Shown here one piece after another: positions 25,834-32,214 of a stretch of 40,093 bases of DNA. Location: assembly GCA_018334915.1 (NCBI GenBank), contig JAGXLB010000007.1, positions 1-40,093 on the forward strand. The letters run 5' to 3'. Below the pieces are notes generated by a model that was given only the letters and a program-made list of their open reading frames with translations, had not been told where the DNA came from and searched no databases. Origin of the DNA: Candidatus Bipolaricaulota bacterium. Lineage in GTDB: Bacteria; Bipolaricaulota; Bipolaricaulia; M55B111. The translations under genes were made by a program, and so were the position numbers. The stretch's first letter is position 1. Every line of letters begins with the position of its first letter.

Positions 25834-27657
25834 TCACTCTACCGTTACGCTCTTCGCCAAATTCCGCGGCTGGTCCACGTCAGTTCCTCGCAGCACGGCG
25901 ACCTGATAGGCCAATAACTGGAGGGGAACGGTAAAAATCAGCGGAGTCAGGACCTTATCGGCTCTGGGCAGGTGTATCAACTCGTCAGCAATACTTTTCG
26001 TATCTTCCGTTAATTCGTCCGTAAATACGATTATCTTTCCCTTTCTGGCTCGAACCTCTTCTATATTGGAATAGACCTTGTCGTAAACGGAATTCTTGGT
26101 TATCAGGGCCACGACAGGCATATTTTCGTCGATGAGAGCAATTGGCCCGTGTTTTAGCTCTCCAGCCGGGTATCCCTCGGCGTGGATATAAGAAATTTCT
26201 TTCAGTTTCAGCGCTCCCTCCAGAGCCACAGGATAAAGGACGTCCCGGCCGAGGAATAGAAAATCGTCCTTCTCGTAAAAGACCTCGGCGAGTTCTTTTA
26301 TCCGGTCCACGTTCTCGAGCTGCTCCTGTAACAGCCCCGGCGCCCGGCTCAACTTTCCCGCCGCCTTTTTGGCTTCCGAAACGGTAACCTTCCCTTTCAT
26401 CCGGGCTATTTCTAAGCCCAGAAGTGACAGAGCTACGAGTTGAGACGTAAACGCCTTCGTCGAAGCCACCCCAATTTCCGGCCCGGCGTGGGTGTAAAGG
26501 ACGGCATCCGACCTCCTCGTAACGGTAGATCCCAGAACGTTCACCACGGAGGCGATAGTAGCATCAGCCTCCCGGGATTTTTCCAGACCCGCCAGGGTGT
26601 CAGCCGTTTCGCCGGATTGGGACACACCAACTACCAGCGAGTTCTCGTCCAGGGGAGGATTTCTGTAACGGAATTCCGACCCTATCTCGACCTCTATCGG
26701 AATATCCAGGTACTCTTCCCAGACGTATTTTGCAACTCTGCCGGCGTAATAAGAGGTACCACAGGCAACTATAAATATCTTCTCTGCTTTTGCTACGTCT
26801 TTTTCCCTCAGCTCGCCCTCGTCCATTTTGAGCCCACCGTCAGTGAAGCCCCTCCCTCTAAGGGTATCCCCGACGGCCTGAGGCTGCTCGTTTATCTCTT
26901 TCAACATGAAGTGCTTGTAACCTTCCTTCTGAGCAGCCACGGGGTCCCAGTCTATCGTTCTCGTCGTGGCTTCGGCCTCTCCACCTTCAAAATCCGTAAT
27001 CTCTATTCCGGATCCAGCAAGGGATACGATTTGATTATCCTCCAGGTAAATGATTTCTTTGGTATAATCGAGTATGGCTGGAACATCCGAGGCAATGAAT
27101 TGCTCGTCATCTGTAGACCCAACTACCAGGGGGCTCCCCCGACGCGCGCCGACGATCTTACCCGGTGTATCGGCGTCCACTACAGCAATAGCGAAAGTTC
27201 CGTCGACCTCGCCCAGAGCCGCCCGTACCTTCTCTTCTAATGACCCCTCCTGCTCCTCTATAAGATGAATCAGTACTTCCGTGTCGGTATCGGAAGAGAA
27301 CTCGTGGTCCCTCGATTCCAGTTCCTTTCTCAGCCTCCGATGATTTTCAATTATACCGTTATGGACCAAACCGTATCTATCAGTGCATCCCTGATGAGGA
27401 TGAGCGTTTACGTCGTTTGGCTCGCCGTGAGTTGCCCACCTCGTATGGCCAATTCCAACTTTTCCTGATTTCGGAGATTTGACCAGTGCATCTTCCAGCT
27501 GAGCGATTTTACCTTCCATCTTTTCAATTCCCAGCCCCTCATCTCCAATTATCGCGACGCCGGCCGAATCGTAACCCCTGTACTCGAGTTTTTTTAGACC
27601 ACTCAAGATAACGGGTTGAGCTTCTCTTTCACCCCGATATCCGATGATGCCACACAT
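25834..27657 (-). CDS. glmS: Glutamine-fructose-6-phosphate aminotransferase
   Basis: Makes glucosamine-6-phosphate, the first step to UDP-GlcNAc for peptidoglycan and LPS. The N-terminal Ntn-amidotransferase domain begins MCGIIGYRGE with nucleophile Cys2, and GHTRWATHGEPNDVNAHPH is present. Two SIS isomerase domains follow (for example VACGTSYYAG, VGVSQSGETADTL, AEGYPAGELKHGPIALI). The C-terminus DVDQPRNLAKSVTVE is canonical and 607 residues is full length. AAAGGAGG precedes the ATG. It lies 18 bp after the LolA-like gene, which leaves no room for a glmS ribozyme. Repeat copy A sits just beyond its stop codon. Confidence 0.96.
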   Translation of the reverse strand: MCGIIGYRGEREAQPVILSGLKKLEYRGYDSAGVAIIGDEGLGIEKMEGKIAQLEDALVKSPKSGKVGIGHTRWATHGEPNDVNAHPHQGCTDRYGLVHNGIIENHRRLRKELESRDHEFSSDTDTEVLIHLIEEQEGSLEEKVRAALGEVDGTFAIAVVDADTPGKIVGARRGSPLVVGSTDDEQFIASDVPAILDYTKEIIYLEDNQIVSLAGSGIEITDFEGGEAEATTRTIDWDPVAAQKEGYKHFMLKEINEQPQAVGDTLRGRGFTDGGLKMDEGELREKDVAKAEKIFIVACGTSYYAGRVAKYVWEEYLDIPIEVEIGSEFRYRNPPLDENSLVVGVSQSGETADTLAGLEKSREADATIASVVNVLGSTVTRRSDAVLYTHAGPEIGVASTKAFTSQLVALSLLGLEIARMKGKVTVSEAKKAAGKLSRAPGLLQEQLENVDRIKELAEVFYEKDDFLFLGRDVLYPVALEGALKLKEISYIHAEGYPAGELKHGPIALIDENMPVVALITKNSVYDKVYSNIEEVRARKGKIIVFTDELTEDTKSIADELIHLPRADKVLTPLIFTVPLQLLAYQVAVLRGTDVDQPRNLAKSVTVE

Positions 27658-27675
27658 AAAGTCCTCCTTTTTAAC

Positions 27676-28491
27676 CTAATCCGATATAACTTCCGCGTCT
27701 TCAGGTAATTTCGTAATTTCATCCAGGACCAGTTTGAGATTGATACTTACCTCCTCGACCTCCGTAGTAACCGGACCTTTTTCCTCGTCCTCAAAGTAGG
27801 TAATTAACTCGCGAGGCAATAAATTATCCGGGTCGAACTTAATAACCTGCCGGGAGAACCGATAACCTTCCTCCAGCGGTACGGCTTCTAGCACGTAATC
27901 ATCCTCCCCGAAATCAAACGAGACGGGCGTGGTTGAATCAGGGTCGTAAAGAGAGTTAGAAGAATCCTCATTCTCCAGCCAGGATACTGACGTCTCAAAA
28001 TCCAGCACGTTCTCCTTATCCCAGGGGAAGTAAATCTCCCCGGGACCACTTATCAGGTTTACGTCCAGCTCGTCCGAGCGTACAATCTCCAGCAGGTAAT
28101 CAGGGGTCAGGTTAGCAGCTTTGACGGGCATATTCGACTTCTTCAAATCTTTTTCGATAACCAGGTTCTGTGCCGGCATAAATTGATAAAGGAAATCTTC
28201 CTTCAGCAGGAAAAACTGACCCTGCATTTCAGGCGGAGACAGGTACTCGACCCGGAGAACTCTCGGCTCGGAAATAGCCCGCACTTCTACCTTTAAGGGA
28301 GGCTCCAGGCCCGATATTGCCAGCCTGGCGGAAAAATTTTCGATCTTCCGGTACTCTTCCTCCAGCCTTTCAATAAACTTATCCGTAGTCCGGATCTTTT
28401 CTTCTCCCAGGACCGAGTTGACCCCAACCAGGTTAAATACAAGCAACGTAACCAGAAAAAAGACCAGGCCCAAAGTATAATTTCGATTCAT
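27676..28491 (-). CDS. LolA-like outer-membrane lipoprotein-sorting protein
   Basis: Exported protein with a signal peptide (about 1-29, hydrophobic LGLVFFLVTLLVFNLVGVNS then VLGEE). The mature part resembles the LolA/RseB-like half-barrel that carries lipoproteins or lipids across the periplasm. Signs are the early EEYRKIENFSARL helix-strand, strands with EPRVLRVEYLSPPEMQGQFF, and the C-terminal FDPDNLLPRELITYFEDE. Length is 271, longer than E. coli LolA and closer to proteins annotated as lipoprotein-sorting in diderm Firmicutes and candidate phyla. It is the first gene of a pair with glmS. GAGGGGAG precedes the ATG, and a TATAAT lies upstream. Confidence 0.78.
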   Translation of the reverse strand: MNRNYTLGLVFFLVTLLVFNLVGVNSVLGEEKIRTTDKFIERLEEEYRKIENFSARLAISGLEPPLKVEVRAISEPRVLRVEYLSPPEMQGQFFLLKEDFLYQFMPAQNLVIEKDLKKSNMPVKAANLTPDYLLEIVRSDELDVNLISGPGEIYFPWDKENVLDFETSVSWLENEDSSNSLYDPDSTTPVSFDFGEDDYVLEAVPLEEGYRFSRQVIKFDPDNLLPRELITYFEDEEKGPVTTEVEEVSINLKLVLDEITKLPEDAEVISD

Positions 28492-28532
28492 TTAACTCCC
28501 CTCTCAAACGAACTCACTGCGAACTGTCCTAG

Positions 28533-28561
28533 ATTATACATAATAAACCCGTTGAGTCGAA
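28533..28561 (-). promoter_or_regulatory. Candidate lolA-like-glmS promoter
   Basis: On the minus strand a perfect TATAAT (28538-28533) with a poor TTCGAC -35 (28561-28556) at 17 bases. The predicted leader is about 35 nt. It overlaps the divergent pgk promoter. Confidence 0.42.
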
Positions 28562-28581
28562 CAGCGAAGTTGCGTTAAAAT
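28552..28581 (+). promoter_or_regulatory. Candidate pgk promoter
   Basis: TTGAGT (28552-28557), 18-base spacer, TAAAAT (28576-28581, 5 of 6). The leader would be about 75 nt before the pgk start. Confidence 0.5.
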
Positions 28582-28661
28582 TACCTATGTGATCGCTAGT
28601 TATTCAAGTAACGATCAAACTTACGTTAACCAGAACGGGCATTAAATTAAAAGGAGGAAAT

Positions 28662-29867
28662 ATGATAGATCCAACATCCCAGTACAGAACGATGGAAGAC
28701 CTGGCACTTCAGGGCAAGAGAGTACTCGTCCGGGTAGACTTCAACGTACCGTTAGAAGACGGCGAAATAACCAACGATAACAGGATAAAGAGCGCGCTGC
28801 CAACCATAAACTTTCTGACGGATGCGGGAGCAAAAGTTATTTTGACCAGCCACCTCGGAAGACCGGGCGGCGAAGTAAAAGAGGAACTCAGACTCGATCC
28901 TGTAGGTGAAAGGCTATCCGAATTAGTTGAAGTCGACGTGAAGAAGTTAGACGATACCATAGGACCGGAAGTAAAAGGCGAGGTGGAAGAAATGGACCCC
29001 GGGACTATAATCCTGCTGGAGAACACCCGCTTCTATTCCGGTGAGAAAGGAAAAGGTGAAGAATTTGTCGATAAACTGAGCGAACTCGGGGACTTTTTCG
29101 TTAGTGACGCGTTCGGGATGGTACACAGAAAGCACAGCTCCAACTACGGGGTAGCTACCAGACTTCCTGCGGCTGCCGGAAAGTTAATTTTAAAGGAAGT
29201 CGATGGGTTGACTCCTGCGGTGAAAGAACCAGATCACCCGTTTGTGGCAATCATAGGAGGTAAAAAGGCTTCCAGCAAGATAGGCGCCCTCTGGGACATG
29301 GTAGAGAGAGTGGACAAGTTCCTGATCGGCGGAGCTCTGGCTTTCACTTTCCTTCACGCTCAGGGCCATCTAGTAGGGGACTCTCTGATAGAGGAAGCAA
29401 TGGTCGAAGACGTAAGGGAGTTCCTCGACAAGGTAAAGGAAGACAGGAGTACCGAAGTCCTATTACCGGTAGACGCAAAGGTGTCACAGGAATTTAGCGC
29501 CGAGGGTGAAGTCAAAACCGTGGACGCGACGAAGATTCCACCCGACTGGATGGGAATAGATATCGGCCCGGCAACGATAGAGAACTACAGCAACGAGGTC
29601 GAAGAAGCTGAGACGTTAGTCTGGGCGGGCCCGCTCGGAGGATTCGAGCTTCATCCCTTTCAGGCTGGGACAAAAGAGGTAGCCCAGGCAGTAGCCGATA
29701 GCTCAGGTTACAGAATTATCGGCGGAGGCGAAACCGGTGCAGCGATCACTCAGTTCGGCCTGGCCGACGAGATGGATCACGTCTCTACTGGTGGGGGAGC
29801 CTGTCTCGGATTCCTGCGGGGCAAAGAACTTCCCGCGCTGGAAATTTTGAAGGTTAAAAACGAATAA
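28662..29867 (+). CDS. pgk: Phosphoglycerate kinase
   Basis: Glycolytic and gluconeogenic enzyme interconverting 1,3-bisphosphoglycerate and 3-phosphoglycerate with ADP/ATP. The signature KRVLVRVDFNVPLEDGEI is near residue 19-36, SHLGRPGGE follows, and the hinge has FVAIIGGKKASSKIGAL. The C-terminal nucleotide site has WAGPLGGFE and VSTGGGACLGFLRGKELP. Length is 401. AAAGGAGG lies 5 bases upstream of the ATG. Gap and other glycolysis genes are not adjacent. It converges with fabF across the repeat cluster at 29931-30220. Confidence 0.96.
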   Translation: MIDPTSQYRTMEDLALQGKRVLVRVDFNVPLEDGEITNDNRIKSALPTINFLTDAGAKVILTSHLGRPGGEVKEELRLDPVGERLSELVEVDVKKLDDTIGPEVKGEVEEMDPGTIILLENTRFYSGEKGKGEEFVDKLSELGDFFVSDAFGMVHRKHSSNYGVATRLPAAAGKLILKEVDGLTPAVKEPDHPFVAIIGGKKASSKIGALWDMVERVDKFLIGGALAFTFLHAQGHLVGDSLIEEAMVEDVREFLDKVKEDRSTEVLLPVDAKVSQEFSAEGEVKTVDATKIPPDWMGIDIGPATIENYSNEVEEAETLVWAGPLGGFELHPFQAGTKEVAQAVADSSGYRIIGGGETGAAITQFGLADEMDHVSTGGGACLGFLRGKELPALEILKVKNE

Positions 29868-29930
29868 CAACTAAGGATAACCAAGGGTCTCAGGAACCAC
29901 CTTAATAGTTAATAGAGCCCCTTCTTTTAA

Positions 29931-30023
29931 ACATAGCAAGCCGGGTCCCCACACCCGGTAAAAATAGGAGCCCGAGCTCCCGCGCCCGTTTAACATAGCA
30001 GTCCGAGCTCCCACGCTCGGGCG
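29931..30023. repeat. Three tandem 31-nt REP-like hairpin units
   Basis: Units start at 29931, 29962 and 29993, exactly 31 nt apart. Each begins ACATAGCA or AAATAGGA and carries a GC-rich core. Unit 1 forms CCGGGT/ACCCGG (29941-29946, 29953-29958) around a 6-nt loop. Unit 3 forms CCGAGC/GCTCGG (30003-30008, 30015-30020) around TCCCAC. Unit 2 pairs only partly. Unit 3 is also the left end of repeat copy B. Repeat copy A has one such unit, with a GTAG before the stem as in REP elements. Confidence 0.75.
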
Positions 30024-30220
30024 ATACGTTCTTTTACGCAACCTTCCGGTAGGGGATTCACGTTCTTTCAAACCCCTTTCCCCGGTTACCTGGCTGCCGG
30101 GATTTTGTCTACTGTCAGGATTTTAAGGTTAAATCAGCTGCCAGGTAACCGGGGAAAGGGTAAAGCAAACTGCACAATAAGGTACAGCTTATTACTCAGT
30201 GCTGAAGCGCTCCCTGCTTT
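29998..30220. repeat. 222-bp intergenic repeat, copy B (centre inverted)
   Basis: Second copy, between the convergent ends of pgk and fabF. The outer flanks run in the same direction as copy A and are roughly 80-85% identical by eye (shared CTCCCACGCTCG, CCTTCCGGTAGGG, ATTCACGTTCT, CAATAAGGTACAGCTTATTA, CTCCCTGCTTT). The inverted-repeat arms are 30072-30094 and 30140-30161, perfect over 21 bp with one G missing at the outer end. The 45-nt centre (30095-30139) matches the reverse complement of copy A's centre at 38 of 45 positions and the direct sequence at only 13. The right end abuts the fabF stop codon. The gap 29868-29930 on its left holds no gene. Confidence 0.85.
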
Positions 30221-31467
30221 CAAACCTTCCCTATCAGGATCGAAGCGTTCTGCCCGCCGAACCCGAACGAATTCGAAAGCGCAATCTCAATATCCTCCCT
30301 CCGTCCTTCGTTCGGCACGTAATCAAGATCACACTCGCTATCTGGGTTCTCGTAGTTTATCGTCGGCAAGATATATCCCTTCTGCAGGGAAAGTGAGGTG
30401 ATAATCGCCTCGACGGCTCCTGCAGCCCCCACAAGGTGGCCAAACTGGGATTTGTTTGACGACACGGGAACTTCGTAAGCCCTGTCACCCAGAAGTGACT
30501 TTATCGCGTTCGTCTCCATCCTGTCGTTCAACTGGGTACTGGTCCCGTGAGCATTCACGTAATCGACTTCGTCCGGTCCGATACCGCCTTCAGCCAGTGC
30601 ATCAGCCATAGATTCTTTTGCCCCGGCACCGTCCTCTCGGGGAGCTGTAACGTGGTGAGCGTCGGCTGTCTTGCCGACACCCATTATTTCGGAATAGGGT
30701 TCTACGCCTCTCTTCTCCAGGCCAGCTTCAGTCTCCAGGATCATTATTCCCGCTCCTTCACCCATTACGAACCCATCCCGCTCCTTATCGAACGGCCTCG
30801 ATGCCCTTTCCGGCTCGTCGTTTCTGGTCGATAATGCTTTTATCTTGTCGAACCCGGCGTAGGCTATTTCCAGCAGAGGTGCTTCCACACCTCCAACGAC
30901 CATCATGTCAACTTCCTTCAGTCTGAGTTCTTCAAAAGCCTGAGCTATAGCGTGTGCGCCACTCGCACAGGCAGAGACGGTTCCGTAATTGGGACCACCA
31001 AACCCGAACTCAATAGCTACCTGAGCCGCTGCAGCGTTAGGCATCAATTGAGGTATGAGAAACGGGCTTACCCGCCCCGGTCCCCTGTCCAGAATTTTCT
31101 TGTGGTTTTCGATAAGTGGGTTTATATTACCAATACCCGTTCCAATTACTACACCTGCGTCCAGATCGTAACTATCCCGGTTCACTTCCCAACCGGCGTC
31201 ATTCAGTGCCTCTCTGGCGGCAACGGCCGCAAACTGGCTCGGTCTTCCCAGTCTTCGCGCACGCTTTCTATCGAACCATTCTGTAGGCTCGAAATCCTTA
31301 ACGGGAGACCCGATCTTGGTCTTCAATCCCGTAACGTCCATCCAATCGTCGACTCGACAAACCGAGCTTTCCCCACTCCTTAGTTTTTTCCAGAGTCGAT
31401 CTATCCCTACACCGAAAGGTGTTACCGCTCCAATCCCTGTCACGTAAACCGAGGACTTATTATTCAT
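30220..31467 (-). CDS. fabF: 3-oxoacyl-[ACP] synthase II (FabF type)
   Basis: Condensing enzyme that extends fatty acyl-ACP with malonyl-ACP. The Cys-His-His triad is Cys167 (TVSACASGAHAI), His307 (VNAHGTSTQLND) and His344 (KSQFGHLVGAAGA), with Lys339. The thiolase fold is intact over 415 residues. The ATG overlaps the end of atpC by 8 bp, so the two are read together. No acpP, fabD or fabG is nearby, although fab genes are normally clustered. Its stop codon touches the right end of repeat copy B. Confidence 0.94.
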   Translation of the reverse strand: MNNKSSVYVTGIGAVTPFGVGIDRLWKKLRSGESSVCRVDDWMDVTGLKTKIGSPVKDFEPTEWFDRKRARRLGRPSQFAAVAAREALNDAGWEVNRDSYDLDAGVVIGTGIGNINPLIENHKKILDRGPGRVSPFLIPQLMPNAAAAQVAIEFGFGGPNYGTVSACASGAHAIAQAFEELRLKEVDMMVVGGVEAPLLEIAYAGFDKIKALSTRNDEPERASRPFDKERDGFVMGEGAGIMILETEAGLEKRGVEPYSEIMGVGKTADAHHVTAPREDGAGAKESMADALAEGGIGPDEVDYVNAHGTSTQLNDRMETNAIKSLLGDRAYEVPVSSNKSQFGHLVGAAGAVEAIITSLSLQKGYILPTINYENPDSECDLDYVPNEGRREDIEIALSNSFGFGGQNASILIGKV

Positions 31468-31864
31468 TTCCTACCAGGCCCTTGTTCAATTTTGCTCTTT
31501 CCAGTTCTGACCGGGCTTTCTCGTACTCAGCGCGTTCTTTTTCTTTATCCATCTTATCGAGTTTTTCCTCCAGTTCGTCTATTCTATCGCCCAGCTCCTC
31601 CGGATCAATATCGTCGAAATCCCGCGCCTCTCTGGTCAGGACTCTTACCGTATCGTCCCTTTCCTTGAACAGAAAACCTCCGTGAACTACGAACCGACTG
31701 GTCCCCTCCCGGCCCTCCACTTTTAGCGCGGCGGGTTCCAGCTCCATCACTGCAGGAACGTGGCGGGGTAACAAACTAAAAGAACCGTTATCGGTTCTAC
31801 CACCAACGAGCGTTACTTCGCCGGAAAAGACTTCCTGATCTGGAGTCAATAACTTAAATTGCAA
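31460..31864 (-). CDS. atpC: ATP synthase epsilon subunit
   Basis: F1 stalk and regulatory subunit. The N-terminal beta sandwich (1-85) shows the family pattern FKLLTPDQEVFSGEVTLVGG, GSFSLLPRHVPAVMELEPA and FVVHGGFLFKE. The C-terminal part (about 88-134) is a charged helical hairpin. Length 134 is normal. The start is TTG at 31864 with GAGGTGA 7 bases upstream. It stands apart from all other atp genes and is coupled to fabF by an 8-bp overlap, which is unusual since atpC normally ends the atpIBEFHAGDC operon. No clear promoter was found in the 350-bp gap upstream. Confidence 0.9.
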   Translation of the reverse strand: MQFKLLTPDQEVFSGEVTLVGGRTDNGSFSLLPRHVPAVMELEPAALKVEGREGTSRFVVHGGFLFKERDDTVRVLTREARDFDDIDPEELGDRIDELEEKLDKMDKEKERAEYEKARSELERAKLNKGLVGNE

Positions 31865-32214
31865 CTCTAGCTCACCTCTAAACCCTCTCCGGTCCGATTT
31901 CCAGTAAATTTTCCACCAAGCTAAAAATCTCGATCATTGGAAAAAGTGTACCAATTGGTCTAGCTGGAGGCAACCTTACCGAAAGGAGTGACCCTCAGCA
32001 TCATTAAAATAGCTACACCTGCACAAATATCTTCTGTTCTGGGCGGGGAAGTTGAAAGGTGTTACTAAATTCGCCATTCGACTGAACTGGAAAAGGCGAG
32101 ATACGAACCACACAAGGGGAGAAGACACCAACTTACAATTTACACAAAATTCAACTCACCAAGACCAATCCTACCGGACACTCACACCTTATATTCGAAG
32201 TTCCAGTTCTTCTG
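31865..32214. other. Intergenic region upstream of atpC
   Basis: 350 bp between the end of the four-module surface protein gene and the atpC start. Stops are frequent in all frames apart from short antisense frames. I see the atpC ribosome binding site near 31872-31878, but no convincing promoter, terminator or RNA. An ACCAATTGGT palindrome lies at 31950-31959. Confidence 0.45.

Noticed and set aside
26440-27240. Plus-strand open frame of 266 codons
   Set aside because: It is antisense inside glmS, a highly conserved gene, and has no domain or ribosome binding site.
27658-27675. Possible glmS ribozyme upstream of glmS
   Set aside because: Only 18 bp separate glmS from the LolA-like gene, with no space for the ribozyme core.
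29931-30023. CRISPR-like regular spacing of 31 nt
   Set aside because: The units are back-to-back diverged hairpins without unique spacers, and no cas genes are present.
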